Below the pieces are notes generated by a model. It was not told the DNA's origin. It made no database searches and saw nothing but the letters and a program-made list of their open reading frames with translations. From an uncultured Eubacterium sp. (GTDB lineage Bacteria; Bacillota; Clostridia; Lachnospirales; Lachnospiraceae), in assembly GCA_947385775.1 (NCBI GenBank), contig CANDMI010000001.1:124001-188000 (forward strand): a DNA stretch of 64,000 nucleotides. The letters are read 5' to 3'. This document shows positions 33,127 through 43,153 of the stretch, one piece after another. Made by a program: the position numbers and the translations under genes. The stretch's first letter is position 1; each line of letters begins with the position of its first letter.

Positions 33127-36100
33127 CTACTGGTTTTGCATATATTCCTGCGCTTCGTCTAAGATTTCGTCCATGTCGTCATCCCCTATGTCTACCTGAT
33201 GCGGCTCTTTCTTATAGAATATGTCATACATGACCGGAATGATAAACAACGTCATAAGCGTCGCGTACAAAAGCCCGCCGACTACGACGATCGCCATGCC
33301 CCGTCCCATGGAATTGCCCGCGTCCTTGCTGAATATCATCATACTCATAGAAAGGATAGTGGTAAGGGCCGTCATAAGGATCGGGCGCATCCTGGTCTTT
33401 CCGGTCGCGATCAAAGCCTCCCGCCTTTCCATGCCGCCTATCCGAAGCTGGTTCGTGTAATCCACAAATACGATGCCGTTATTTACAACCGTACCCATCA
33501 AAATCGCAAACCCAAGCAGGCTCATCAAAGACAGCTGCTCCCGAAATCCCAGCAGCGCAAGCAGGCCCCCCGTAAACGCCAGAGGTATCGTAAACAGTAC
33601 GATAAACGGCGATAACAGGCTTTGGAACTGCGCCACCATAACAAGGTAGATCAACAAAAGCCCCAGCGCCAAAAGCTGCCCCATCTGGCTTACCATATCG
33701 TTCACCTGGTCGCTTTCGCCGCCAATCTCGATAGAATAACCGTCCTTTAATTTATAATCCTTAAGCTTCTTATTCAGCTTCCTGGTTAAAAGGGTCGTAT
33801 TCTGCCCTTCCTCCGTTTCCGCCGTAACCGTAATATACCGGGCCTGGTTTTTACGAAGAACCGACGCAGGGCCTTTTCCGTATTCCATCTCGGCAAAATC
33901 CCCTAGCTTGTAGCTCTTTGTAACGGTCTGCCCTTCCGCATCCGTTATGGAGCCTTCGATTTTCATATCCAGCAGGTTATCCTTATGGATCAAGTCTGTT
34001 TCATCCACAATCTGCACATCCATATCGGTGTCCCCTGCGGTCATTGTGACAGAGCTTTTTTCGGTCTTTAGCTTTTCGGAAATCTCCGCGTATATCTGCG
34101 CCACCGTCAGCCCTTTTTTCATAGCCCGGTCTTTATTGATCAGCAGGTGGATTTCCTTGGCGCCTTCCTCCTGCCCGTTGGAAACATTCGTAAACCCTTT
34201 GATTTCCGAAATCATATCCTCAATGTCTTCACTGATCGCCAGCAGCTTTTCGGAGTCCTCTCCGTAAATATTTAAAGAAAGGCCGCTTCCAAGCATCGCC
34301 GTCATATCCCCCATAGCCGATGAGGAAACCACAGTCTCGCAGTCCAGATCCTTTACCGCGTCTTCGATTTTGCGCTCGATCTCCCGGATCTTACGTATGT
34401 CCTTAATATCGTCATCCAATATAATGGAAAACGCGTAATTTAAATGGCTTCCCCCGTTTGTGCCAACGCCCATCATCGCGGAGGTGCTGTTTGAATCCAT
34501 AGCCCCTACAGTCTTTACCCCTTTTACGGAAAGCGCCGCGTCCATCACCTGATCCGCCATTTTATAAGCGTCTTCTTTTTCCGTGCCTTCCTCCGCGTAC
34601 ATGGAAATCGAGATCTGCTCCCCGGTCATTTCCGGCAGCAGCGTAATGCCCATCTGCATAACCTGGTAAATGCAGATGAAAAGCAGCCCGGTCGCCAATA
34701 TGAGCGGCACGATTTTTATCCTAAGACAAAATGACAATACCTTCGCGTAGCCATTTTGAACCTTTTCCATCAAAGGATAGCGTTTTTCCGATGTTTTCTT
34801 TAATATAATGGAGCCTGCGGTCGGCACGATCGTAAGCGCGATTAACAGGGAGGCCGCCAGCGCGTATGAAATCGTAAGCGCAAACGGCACCATCAGCTCC
34901 GCCACAAGCCCGGTCGTAAAGATCATCGGCATAAACACGCAAACCGTCGTTAAGGTCGAGGAAATGATCGGCCCCCCTACCTGCCTTGCGCCCTGTACGG
35001 CGGAACGCGGCGCGGAAATGCCCTGGTTCCTTATACGGTATATGTTTTCGATCACTACGATAGAGTTGTCTACCAGCATACCGATGGAAAGCCCAAGCCC
35101 CGCCAGCGTCATGATATTGATCGAAATGCCTGAAAAATACATAATCAATATGGCAAACAATACGGAAAACGGGATACTGAACGCCACCACAAGCGTCGGC
35201 TTTACATCCTTGAAAAACAGCGCCAGCACCACAACCGCCAGCAGCGCGCCGATCAGCATACTCTGCAAAATACTGCTGATAAACATTGTAATGTAATCGC
35301 CCTGGTCCATAACCGGCGTGATCTTTAACCCGTCGTATTTCTTTTGAAGCTGATCGATCGCTTTTTTGCAGGTTTTTGACACATCGCTGGTGCTTGCCGT
35401 GCTTCCTTTGAAAATGGAAAGAAGCACGCCGTTTTCCCCATTCACCTTGGCATAGCTTTCCCCGGCATTGTCAATTACGGTAATGTCCGATACGTCCTTT
35501 AGCCTTACCGCCCCGGCCCCCGGCAGCTTGCAAAGCAGCATATCCTTTAACGCATCCACGCTGTCATAATGCTCGCCCACCTTGATCAGCCACTGGTTTT
35601 TCTTATCGTCCTCAATATACCCCGCCGGCATGGAAAAGTCCTCCGCCGAGATCATTTGAGAAAGGGTGTCCATGTTTACAAGGCTGCTGATATTCGCGTT
35701 ATCCAGCGCGGCCTTACGGGACTGCTGGTACTGCTTTTTAGCATCCTTTAATTCCGCCGTAGCCTGGTCTAACTCCTTTTTCGAGCTTTCCGTGCCGGTC
35801 AAGCCGTTTGCAAGCTGCGCGTCCCCGGAGCCAAAAGACACCGCCGCGTCAAAGCTGCCTGTGCTTGCCTCCTGGTACTGCTGGTCTAACCGCGCCATCT
35901 GGTTGGTAATCTGCTCTACGGCCTTTTCCACCGCTAAAATCTCGGTATTTAAATTCGCAATGCCAGTTTCTATTTGAGGCAGGCGCACGGTAACGGCATC
36001 CGACAATTTTTGCAGGTTGTCCAGCGTAAGCTGGTCGGCCTGGCCCTTTAGCTGCTCCCCGATCTGCTCGTTGGATTCGCCTAATTTTTTCAGCCATTCC

Positions 36101-37119
36101 ACAAATTTTTCAAATTCATCCGGGTTTGCCAGCGCGTCTTCAATATCCGCCGGAATCGTAACCTTGGAAAGCTGGGCAAGCTGCCCTAAGGAATCGTTCA
36201 TTTGTTTTAGCGCGTCGTTTGCCTGTTTATAGGTTTCCGACACATGGTTATCGTCATACGCCTTTTTTTCCGCCTCCAGCCCGGCCTTAGAAGCCTTTAA
36301 GCTCGTTAAGTTGGCTTCATACGCGGCCTTCGTCGCCTGAGCCTGGTCCAGCGCCAAACTTACCTGGGCCAACTGCTTTGCGGTATCCGTACGCGCCTTT
36401 TTTAGATCATCCTGCTTTTTTTCAAGCTGGGCTTTTGCGTCCGCCAGCTTTTTTTTGCCATCCTCAAGCTGCTTAGAAGCCTCTGTGATCTGGCCTTTGG
36501 CTTCCTTTAGCTTTTCATTTGTCTTTTCTAATATCTTATCATTTATTTCATCAATCCGCTCCGCGTTCAGCCGGACTTCCACCGTCTGCTCCACGCTGCC
36601 TACGGAATTTACGTTTGCCACGCCCTGCTGGCGTTCAAAATACGGGACGACCACGTCTTTGGTAAAATCGGAAACCTCGTAAATATCCCTGCCCTCATAA
36701 CTTACCGCCGCGTACATCGTCGCCATCATATCCATGGAAAGCTCCATCATATTCGGCGTGCCGCAAAGCTCCGGCAGAGTAAGCTGGTTGATCTGGGCGG
36801 TCACCTTTACCATTGCGGAATCCATGTCGGTATTGTCCGCAAATTCCAGCGTGATCATGCTGTAGTTTTCCGCGCTTGTGCTCGTAATGTTTTCCACCCC
36901 GGTTACAGTTCCAAGGGCGGCTTCCATCGGCGCGGTCACTTCCTTTTCTACTTTTTCCGGGCTTGCCCCCGGGTCTGTGGTAATGATCATTAAATACGGC
37001 AGGCTCATATCCGGCAGTAAGTCTGTCTTCATCCGCAGCAGGCTTGTTACGCCAATGACCATAATGGCAATGACTGCTACAAATATGGTATACGGTTTTT
37101 TGACACAATGTTTTGCCAT
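33127..37119 (-). CDS. RND family efflux permease with a coiled-coil insertion
   Basis: 1,330 residues, about 270 longer than AcrB- or SwrC-type pumps. TM1 is TIFVAVIAIMVIGVTSLL; the porter domain has DPGASPEKVEKEVTAPMEAA. Six helices follow residue about 640 (with GLGLSIGMLVDNSIVVIENI, the proton relay Asp motif) and a second repeat follows after about 830, ending with VVVGGLLYATLMTLFIIPVM. Residues about 200-480 are an inserted Lys/Glu/Ala/Gln-rich coiled coil (KTNEKLKEAKGQITEASKQL and onward) in the extracellular porter domain. In Gram-negatives such coils belong to the separate membrane-fusion protein; none is encoded nearby. Function: proton-driven export, substrate unknown. Confidence 0.92.
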   Translation of the reverse strand: MAKHCVKKPYTIFVAVIAIMVIGVTSLLRMKTDLLPDMSLPYLMIITTDPGASPEKVEKEVTAPMEAALGTVTGVENITSTSAENYSMITLEFADNTDMDSAMVKVTAQINQLTLPELCGTPNMMELSMDMMATMYAAVSYEGRDIYEVSDFTKDVVVPYFERQQGVANVNSVGSVEQTVEVRLNAERIDEINDKILEKTNEKLKEAKGQITEASKQLEDGKKKLADAKAQLEKKQDDLKKARTDTAKQLAQVSLALDQAQATKAAYEANLTSLKASKAGLEAEKKAYDDNHVSETYKQANDALKQMNDSLGQLAQLSKVTIPADIEDALANPDEFEKFVEWLKKLGESNEQIGEQLKGQADQLTLDNLQKLSDAVTVRLPQIETGIANLNTEILAVEKAVEQITNQMARLDQQYQEASTGSFDAAVSFGSGDAQLANGLTGTESSKKELDQATAELKDAKKQYQQSRKAALDNANISSLVNMDTLSQMISAEDFSMPAGYIEDDKKNQWLIKVGEHYDSVDALKDMLLCKLPGAGAVRLKDVSDITVIDNAGESYAKVNGENGVLLSIFKGSTASTSDVSKTCKKAIDQLQKKYDGLKITPVMDQGDYITMFISSILQSMLIGALLAVVVLALFFKDVKPTLVVAFSIPFSVLFAILIMYFSGISINIMTLAGLGLSIGMLVDNSIVVIENIYRIRNQGISAPRSAVQGARQVGGPIISSTLTTVCVFMPMIFTTGLVAELMVPFALTISYALAASLLIALTIVPTAGSIILKKTSEKRYPLMEKVQNGYAKVLSFCLRIKIVPLILATGLLFICIYQVMQMGITLLPEMTGEQISISMYAEEGTEKEDAYKMADQVMDAALSVKGVKTVGAMDSNSTSAMMGVGTNGGSHLNYAFSIILDDDIKDIRKIREIERKIEDAVKDLDCETVVSSSAMGDMTAMLGSGLSLNIYGEDSEKLLAISEDIEDMISEIKGFTNVSNGQEEGAKEIHLLINKDRAMKKGLTVAQIYAEISEKLKTEKSSVTMTAGDTDMDVQIVDETDLIHKDNLLDMKIEGSITDAEGQTVTKSYKLGDFAEMEYGKGPASVLRKNQARYITVTAETEEGQNTTLLTRKLNKKLKDYKLKDGYSIEIGGESDQVNDMVSQMGQLLALGLLLIYLVMVAQFQSLLSPFIVLFTIPLAFTGGLLALLGFREQLSLMSLLGFAILMGTVVNNGIVFVDYTNQLRIGGMERREALIATGKTRMRPILMTALTTILSMSMMIFSKDAGNSMGRGMAIVVVGGLLYATLMTLFIIPVMYDIFYKKEPHQVDIGDDDMDEILDEAQEYMQNQ

Positions 37120-37189
37120 TCACTTCTCCTCTGCATCCTGCGCAATTTATAGTTGCATTTCCAATCATATGCCGCCCTAAAATGGCGCC

Positions 37190-37915
37190 TTATATCTTAT
37201 GCTCCCTGTTCCAGGCGATATACGCTTCAAACTTTTCCGCCGAATAATTCATGACCAGCTCTTTTGGAAATCCCGCTTCTTCCAAAATCGGCAGCGTATG
37301 GTCTGCGTTTGCGATATCCGTCATATAATGCGCGTCGCTGTTTAACACCACCGGCACGTCATATTTTTCACAAAGCTTTAGCATCGTGATAATATTTTCT
37401 TTGGAATTTAACCGGTATGGAAGCCGCGGGGAATTGTTGTTTACTTCCAAAAGCGCATGGTATTCTTTGGAAGCAAGCACAAGCTTTTCATAGTCCACCG
37501 GGCAGTTGCCATCGTCCGGATGCCCGATAATGTCCACGCCAGGCGTGCGCATCGCTTTTATCATCGCCTGGGTATTTTGCTCCACTGTCCCGGAGCGGTA
37601 TATATTCAGATGGATGCTTGCGATGCATAAATCCAGCCTGCTTATGATCTCCTTTGACAGATCCACATGCCCCTCATAATCCATAATGTTAAGCTCCGCC
37701 CCAAGCATCAGCCGGACTCCAAACAGCTCCCGCTGCACCACACGCAGATTTTGAAAATAAATATCGTCGCAAGTCCCCGGCATCGCATGGGTATGCTCGG
37801 TAATGCCCAAAAGCTTTAACCCTTTTTCCGATGCGGCCTTTGCCATTTCGGTGATTGTCCCATACGCATGACCGCTTGCGATCGTATGGGTATGCACGTC
37901 CAATTCGAATTTCAT
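37190..37915 (-). CDS. PHP domain phosphoesterase (YcdX-like)
   Basis: 241 residues with the PHP metal ligands in order: DVHTHTIASGHAYGTI, GITEHTHAMPG, LGAELNIMD, CIASIHLNIY, IIGHPDDGNCPVDYE, LEVNNNSPRL and LNSDAHYMTDI. The pattern matches YcdX-type trinuclear zinc phosphatases related to histidinol phosphatase. Since no his genes are near, a housekeeping or DNA-related phosphatase role is as likely. It lies 30 bases after metA and 70 bases before the RND gene. Confidence 0.9.
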   Translation of the reverse strand: MKFELDVHTHTIASGHAYGTITEMAKAASEKGLKLLGITEHTHAMPGTCDDIYFQNLRVVQRELFGVRLMLGAELNIMDYEGHVDLSKEIISRLDLCIASIHLNIYRSGTVEQNTQAMIKAMRTPGVDIIGHPDDGNCPVDYEKLVLASKEYHALLEVNNNSPRLPYRLNSKENIITMLKLCEKYDVPVVLNSDAHYMTDIANADHTLPILEEAGFPKELVMNYSAEKFEAYIAWNREHKI

Positions 37916-37945
37916 TGACCTGTCCTTTCCTTATTATAAATATAT

Positions 37946-38863
37946 TTAATTCTCTTCCTGTAGATCATACGGCGTGCTCTGGTATACATAATAATTGAGC
38001 CAGTTGGAAAGCAACAGCTGCCCAGTAGAGCGCCAGTTTACGATCGGAGGCTTCGCCGGGTCGTCGTCCGGGAAATAATGGACCGGCATCTGCGGCTCCA
38101 TCCCCTTTGCAAGATCCCTTTCGTATTCCAGCTTTAAGGTGTCCGAATCGTATTCCGGGTGGCAGGTAATAAAAAACTGCTTGCTGTCCTCACTTTTTAC
38201 GATTGCAACCCCGGCTTCTTCCGATTCCGCCATCAGCTCAAGCTGCGGGGTCGCCAATATCTGCTCCGCGGTAATTTCGGTAGCCCTGGAATGCGGCGCG
38301 TAAAACACATCGTCAAACCCCCGAAACAGCGGCGAGTTTTTCTTGATCACCCGATGCGCGTATACGCCGGACAGCTTCGGCACATGGTCGCGTTTTTTAA
38401 TCCCATAATGGTAATACAGCCCCGCAAAAGAGCCCCAGCAGGAGTGCAGCGTACAATGCACATGGGTCTTCGTCCACTCCATGATCATTTTCAGCTCTTC
38501 CCAGTAATCCACGCCCTCCATTTCTATAAAATCAAGGGGCGCGCCCGTAATGATCATGCCGTCGTATTTCTTTTTTCGGATCTGGTCAAACGTTACGTAA
38601 AACGTGTCTAAATGGGTTTTATCCACATGCGCCGCCTCATGGCTTGCCATATGTAAAAAACTCACGTTCACCTGCAACGGCGTATTGGAAAGCTTGCGCA
38701 AAAACTGGGTCTCTGTCACAATTTTTGTCGGCATCAGATTTAATATTAAAACGTTCAACGGACGGATATCCTGGTGCATAGCCCGGTACTCCGTCATCAC
38801 AAATATATTTTCATTTTCTAAAGTTTCCCGCGCCGGAAGTGCATCCTGAATTTTAATCGGCAT
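37946..38863 (-). CDS. metA: Homoserine O-acyltransferase (MetA), probably acetyl-CoA specific
   Basis: 305 residues; it acylates homoserine in methionine synthesis. The catalytic Cys is in LHSCWGSFAGLYYHYGI, the His in FITCHPEYDSDT with Glu further on (EYERDL), and the start MPIKIQDALPA is standard with GGAGG 7 bases upstream. The residue that sets acyl donor choice in the family (Gly for succinyl-CoA, Glu for acetyl-CoA, after ITGAPL/V) is Asp here (ITGAPLDFIEM). An acidic residue points to acetyl-CoA, by analogy with Gram-positive MetA enzymes; the Asp form itself is inference. Confidence 0.93.
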   Translation of the reverse strand: MPIKIQDALPARETLENENIFVMTEYRAMHQDIRPLNVLILNLMPTKIVTETQFLRKLSNTPLQVNVSFLHMASHEAAHVDKTHLDTFYVTFDQIRKKKYDGMIITGAPLDFIEMEGVDYWEELKMIMEWTKTHVHCTLHSCWGSFAGLYYHYGIKKRDHVPKLSGVYAHRVIKKNSPLFRGFDDVFYAPHSRATEITAEQILATPQLELMAESEEAGVAIVKSEDSKQFFITCHPEYDSDTLKLEYERDLAKGMEPQMPVHYFPDDDPAKPPIVNWRSTGQLLLSNWLNYYVYQSTPYDLQEEN

Positions 38864-38933
38864 GAAACGTCCCTCCTATTCTGATTTATATGTTGTCTGT
38901 TTTCCCTGCAAAACCTATTAGGTAGCAGTTATC

Positions 38934-38962
38934 ATGTTACCATATTTTTTGCCAGGACTCAA
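38934..38962 (-). promoter_or_regulatory. Possible metA promoter
   Basis: TTGAGT (38962-38957), a 17-base spacer and TAACAT (38939-38934) on the minus strand, about 70 bases before the metA ATG. I see no S-box (SAM) riboswitch in the leader. Confidence 0.45.
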
Positions 38963-39102
38963 CCGTCCTTTGCACCATTTCATAAAAAAATCATATTACA
39001 CTCTTTTCTATCCGATTAAAGTATGTTATACTAACCACATATATACAATATATGAATCCCTTATTGCAGGATTCAAAAAGAATTGGAAAGGAGGTTTCGT
39101 TT

Positions 39103-39636
39103 ATGACCACTGAAAAAATTTCAAAATCATCCCTAGATTATGGCAAGCAAACCATTCCTTCTAAGACAGACAGGCTGGGAAACAAGAAAAAAAACAGCCG
39201 TGCGGATATGTTATCGGAATCGGAAAAAACAAGCCGTGATCCAGACAAGACAAAGAAAACCGGAAGGCGCTCCGCCCCGGAGGACTGCGTGACATGCAAA
39301 AACCGCAAGTACAAAGACGGCTCCAACGAAGGAAACGTGTCCTTTAAGACCGCCACCCACGTATCCCCGGAAGCAGCCGGCGCAAGGGTGCGGGCGCACG
39401 AAGGCGAGCATGTGGCAAACGCCAACAAGAAAGCAGCTGCCAGGGATGGCCAGGTTATGTACTCCACCGTCACCATCCAAACTTCCATCTGCCCGGAATG
39501 CGGGCGCACTTATGTTTCCGGCGGGGAAACTAAGACCAATATCCGTTTCCAGCCCGAAGAGCACCCATACGGAAAAAATCAAAAAGCAATCGATGCAATT
39601 AAAGTAACTGGCAGGAATGTTGATTACGCTGCATAA
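39103..39636 (+). CDS. SprA-related putative metalloprotease
   Basis: 177 residues starting MTTEKISKSSL; AAAGGAGG precedes this ATG, unlike the start 17 codons earlier. The N-terminal third is Lys/Ser-rich and disordered. The conserved core has CVTCKNRKYKDGSNEGNVSF (two Cys), then RAHEGEHVANANKKAAA with the zinc protease HExxH, then SICPECGRTYVSGG with a second Cys pair and RF-type tail. This matches the SprA-related family found across Firmicutes and Proteobacteria. No signal peptide is present. Its function is unknown; a link to the chemoreceptor downstream is not evident. Confidence 0.82.
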   Translation: MTTEKISKSSLDYGKQTIPSKTDRLGNKKKNSRADMLSESEKTSRDPDKTKKTGRRSAPEDCVTCKNRKYKDGSNEGNVSFKTATHVSPEAAGARVRAHEGEHVANANKKAAARDGQVMYSTVTIQTSICPECGRTYVSGGETKTNIRFQPEEHPYGKNQKAIDAIKVTGRNVDYAA

Positions 39637-39700
39637 AGCTAAGGAAAAATCCTAAGGAAAATTCATTAGAATGAAAAAATTCAAAAACGCATACCTTACA

Positions 39701-39817
39701 GCCAAATGATTTGGAATCATATCAAATCATTTGGCAAATAACCGCGCCATTTTTTAAGGCTTTCCATCTTTCCCACTTTAAATCTCCGGAAAACCTTAAA
39801 ACCGCATGGCGTTTTTA
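39701..39817 (+). promoter_or_regulatory. Two inverted repeats in the leader of the chemoreceptor gene
   Basis: A perfect 13-bp palindrome joins GCCAAATGATTTG (39701-39713) to CAAATCATTTGGC (39723-39735). It could end the metalloprotease transcript or bind a regulator; no T run follows directly. Further down, CGCCAT-TTTTTAAGG pairs with CCTTAAAA-ATGGCG over a 35-base interval and is followed by TTTTT, which could be an attenuator before the ATG at 39856. The sequence does not match the c-di-GMP aptamer as far as I can read. Confidence 0.5.
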
Positions 39818-39855
39818 ACCGCTCATAATACCAGCAAAATGGGAGAATTTCAAAA

Positions 39856-41871
39856 ATGAAACAACGGAATACAACACGCAAAACGACCGTCGGCATCGGC
39901 TTAAAGCTAACACTGGAAGTCTTTTTACTGCTGTTAGCCGTTTGCGGCGTATTAACGCTGCTTGCTTATAAACAAAGCGCCGCCATTATCCGCAAGGAAG
40001 CCATCACGAGCCTTGCGCACCGCGCATCGGAAAACGCGGACACTTTAAGCGAGCTTTTATCGCTGCGCAAAACCCAGATCGAAACGTTAGCCAGACGTGA
40101 GTCCATCACCAGCATGGACTGGAGCGTTCAGGAACCAGTCGTCGTCGCCGAAGCAGAAAGGCTTGGCTTCGAACGCATCCAGATATCAGACTTAAACGGG
40201 GACACCCATGTACCGGGGCAGGAAGTGTACAATATTTCGGAACGAAGCAACTTTACAAGCGCATTAAAAGGCGAAACCTATATGACAAATCCCGTCCCAA
40301 GCGAAGCGGATAATAAAATTATCCTGATCGTCACAACGCCGATCATTGACGAACACGAAAAAATCGTCGGCGTGCTGGGAGGCGTGCTTACGGCAGAACA
40401 GTTTAACGATATTGTAACAAACATCCAGGTCGGGGAAAGCGGCTATGCCTTTGGCATTGACTCCACAGGAACCCGGGTTGCCAACCGGGATTTAGAATCG
40501 GTCAAAAACTTCCAAAATGATACCGAAGTTTACGCGGGCCAGGCCGAGTACAAGGACTATTTAAACGTATTAAGCAAAATGCAGGCAGCAGAAAGCGGTA
40601 CGGGCGAATATACCTTTGAGGGCGCAAAGTACCTATGCGCATACGCCCCGATCAATTCCTCCACCTGGTCGCTTGCACTGGCCTATCCGACAAAAGAGGC
40701 TTTATCCGATGTCACCGCCCTTCGTAACAAGCTGGTGTTTGTGACCATCGCCGCTTTGATCGCGGGCGCCGTCATCGCGATCTTAATCTCGGGCGCCTTC
40801 CGCCGCCCGCTGCATGCGATCCGTATCCACGCAGCCGAGCTTTCCAGGGGCAACCTGACCCACCGCATACGCTCAAAGCGAAAGGATGAATTTGGCGCGG
40901 TATGCCATGACTTAGACGAAGCCACAAAGCAAATGCAGGAGGTTATGACAGAGATCATCCAAAATACGTCCAACGTCACCTCCTCCAGCAGGCAATTATG
41001 CGAAACCACCCAGGAGATCACGTCCCAGATGGATTCCATCGGCGCCTCCACTGACTCTGTCGTAAACAGCAGTAACCACAATCTGGTTTCCGTAGAAAAC
41101 CTAAACACGATTATGGAAAAGATCACCGGCTTTATGGAAACCCTCAACAACAAGGCCCAGGAACAAAGCCAGAACGCGGAAGAATGCAAAAAGAAAGCCT
41201 ACCTGATACAAAACGAAGCCCAGGACGCGATCTCAACCAGCCGGGAAATTTATAAAACCCAGCATGACAAGATCAGCCAGAGCCTGGAAGCAGGCAAGGT
41301 AGTGGCCGAGATCCGCGCCCTCACCAATGTCATTGCCAATATTTCGGAGGAAACAAACCTGCTGGCCTTAAACGCGTCCATCGAAGCCGCCCGCGCCGGT
41401 GAAATGGGCAAAGGCTTTGCGGTCGTTGCCGGAGAGGTGGGCCAGCTTGCGGAAGAAACCGCCAAAAGCATTTCTTCGATTCAGGCCACTGTGGAAAAGG
41501 TAGAGGACGCATTTGCCGAATTATCCGCAAACGGACAGGCATTATTAGACTTTATCGACGAAAAGATCCAGCCGCAATTAAACGGCTACTTAAAAACCGG
41601 AGAAAACTATTACGAGGATTCCGACCAGATTTCTCAAATGTCCGAGTTGATCTTAAATATGGTTAACGAAGTGCAGTCCGCCATCCAGGAAGCCGACGCT
41701 GCTATCCGGGACGTAGAAGAAAGCACGAACGATTCCTTACATAACACCGTAACGATGCAAGACAACATCTCCGGCTGTTCCCAGGCGATGCAGGACGCTA
41801 CACAGACATCCGTATCTCTGGCAAGCTTAGCAGAGCAGCTTTCGGACGCGGCGATGAAATTTGATTCCTAA
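39856..41871 (+). CDS. Methyl-accepting chemotaxis protein with Cache domain
   Basis: 671 residues. TM1 is [21 protein letters not shown]; a dCache-type extracellular sensor spans about 60-280 ([69 protein letters not shown]). TM2 is [19 protein letters not shown], then a HAMP domain, then the cytoplasmic signalling hairpin with tip [20 protein letters not shown] near residue 500. It should signal to CheA-CheW, which are outside the window. The ligand is unknown; Cache sensors of this type often bind amino acids or organic acids. A strong terminator follows. Confidence 0.93.
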   Translation: MKQRNTTRKTTVGIGLKLTLEVFLLLLAVCGVLTLLAYKQSAAIIRKEAITSLAHRASENADTLSELLSLRKTQIETLARRESITSMDWSVQEPVVVAEAERLGFERIQISDLNGDTHVPGQEVYNISERSNFTSALKGETYMTNPVPSEADNKIILIVTTPIIDEHEKIVGVLGGVLTAEQFNDIVTNIQVGESGYAFGIDSTGTRVANRDLESVKNFQNDTEVYAGQAEYKDYLNVLSKMQAAESGTGEYTFEGAKYLCAYAPINSSTWSLALAYPTKEALSDVTALRNKLVFVTIAALIAGAVIAILISGAFRRPLHAIRIHAAELSRGNLTHRIRSKRKDEFGAVCHDLDEATKQMQEVMTEIIQNTSNVTSSSRQLCETTQEITSQMDSIGASTDSVVNSSNHNLVSVENLNTIMEKITGFMETLNNKAQEQSQNAEECKKKAYLIQNEAQDAISTSREIYKTQHDKISQSLEAGKVVAEIRALTNVIANISEETNLLALNASIEAARAGEMGKGFAVVAGEVGQLAEETAKSISSIQATVEKVEDAFAELSANGQALLDFIDEKIQPQLNGYLKTGENYYEDSDQISQMSELILNMVNEVQSAIQEADAAIRDVEESTNDSLHNTVTMQDNISGCSQAMQDATQTSVSLASLAEQLSDAAMKFDS

Positions 41872-41904
41872 AGCATGTTTGAAAATACTTTCTAAAAAGA
41901 AAAA

Positions 41905-41963
41905 GCAGCCGCACGGCCCTGTATTTCTATAAAAAAATACAAGACGGCGCGGCTGCTTTTTTT
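41905..41963 (+). terminator. Terminator of the chemoreceptor gene
   Basis: GCAGCCGC (41905-41912) pairs with GCGGCTGC (41949-41956), with inner pairing GTATTT/AAATAC, followed by seven T. The reverse strand also has an A/T-rich flank, so it may act in both directions. Confidence 0.85.
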
Positions 41964-42057
41964 GAATGAAAGTCCTTTAAATAAAATCCTCTAATGAAAG
42001 AATGTCCTCTAAACAAATCCATTTAAATCAAATCCATTCAAATAAATTCATCTGGAA

Positions 42058-42858
42058 TCATCCACGATCATCCGCAGTTATATCATGTTGGTTTAAGCTT
42101 AATATCGTTGATGTAACCATGTCCAAGGCTTCTTTGATCGATATGCTGGCATCCGCCATTCGAAACGCAAGCTTTTGCACCTCTACGGCAACAACCGAAA
42201 AGCCTCTGCCTAAATCTCCGGCACGCGCCGCTTCTATGCTGGCATTTAACGCAAGCATCTTCTGGCGGTGGCTGAAGCCTTCGATCAGCTTTGTTTTCTC
42301 ATTTGCAAGCACAATTTGATCTGCCGCGTTGCTGATCCCGGTCCTTAATTTTTCAAGAATTTTTTTATTCATACTGGACGTGTAGCTTGCGCGCACAAAC
42401 ATATTGATCACATCGCCCAGCAAATTTGCGGAAGCTTCTATTTCCTGCTGAGTCTTTATTTTCACCTGTTTTAAGGCTTTTATATATTTCTCTTCATTGA
42501 TCCCAAGCTCCCTTGCCGTTTCCCGGAATTTTTCCTCATCCGGCGCTTCCGGCAATACCTGCCCGCCAATGACGCTTCCTAAAACCGTGCCATCCTCCAA
42601 GGTGATCGGTATTCCAAAATCCACCAGGCCGGCATGACAATGATATACTCCTTTCCCTTCTCTGTCATTTTTTTCACAACGCTTACAGCCTTCCGCGCGT
42701 CCTCTGGTCAGCTTAATGCAAAAATCCGTGAAGTTATAGCAATCACTGATATAGTTCCCGTCCTCGCCCACGGCAACCGTCGCAAGCCCCGTGCTTCCCG
42801 CCCAGTTGCACATAATCTCTTCGAATTTTTTCATGTCGCAGAAATCCTGGATTTTCAT
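42058..42858 (-). CDS. Soluble PocR-domain chemoreceptor with a minimal signalling tip
   Basis: 266 residues with no membrane helix. Residues about 8-165 form a PocR ligand domain ([66 protein letters not shown]), whose Cys and His residues could hold a metal or cluster. Residues about 190-250 hold only the hairpin tip of a chemoreceptor ([36 protein letters not shown]). The signalling domain is far shorter than in normal receptors and lacks adaptation helices, so it may join arrays as an accessory or signal without methylation. It converges with the Cache receptor. Confidence 0.88.
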   Translation of the reverse strand: MKIQDFCDMKKFEEIMCNWAGSTGLATVAVGEDGNYISDCYNFTDFCIKLTRGRAEGCKRCEKNDREGKGVYHCHAGLVDFGIPITLEDGTVLGSVIGGQVLPEAPDEEKFRETARELGINEEKYIKALKQVKIKTQQEIEASANLLGDVINMFVRASYTSSMNKKILEKLRTGISNAADQIVLANEKTKLIEGFSHRQKMLALNASIEAARAGDLGRGFSVVAVEVQKLAFRMADASISIKEALDMVTSTILSLNQHDITADDRG

Positions 42859-43039
42859 AGCAATCCTCCCTTCCCCCTATCGTCCCTATAATCCCTTCAT
42901 CCCTGTTTATGCAATACATAATATCCAACTAACAGTTAAAACCACCTCCCCATTCTTCTTTTACAGCCTCCCCATTTTATGCCAATCTTTTATTTGTAAT
43001 CCTTGAAAAGAGCCGTAAAAACACTTTTCAATTGAATTT

Positions 43040-43068
43040 ATTATAGCTCTATTTGGGTTGCTTCACAA
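43040..43068 (-). promoter_or_regulatory. Promoter for the PocR chemoreceptor
   Basis: TTGTGA (43068-43063), 17 bases and TATAAT (43045-43040) on the minus strand. The predicted leader is about 175 bases and opens with an 8-bp hairpin TTGAAAAG/CTTTTCAA. Confidence 0.75.
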
Positions 43069-43153
43069 GTGGAATGAGGGATTTTAGGCGGATACTATCG
43101 ATTAAGTTGGAAAGACCGGCTGGAGTTTCCTATTTTCTACGCTTTTTTGTATA

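Noticed and set aside
38864..38960. SAM riboswitch before metA
   Set aside because: The leader is only about 65 bases and lacks the S-box consensus.
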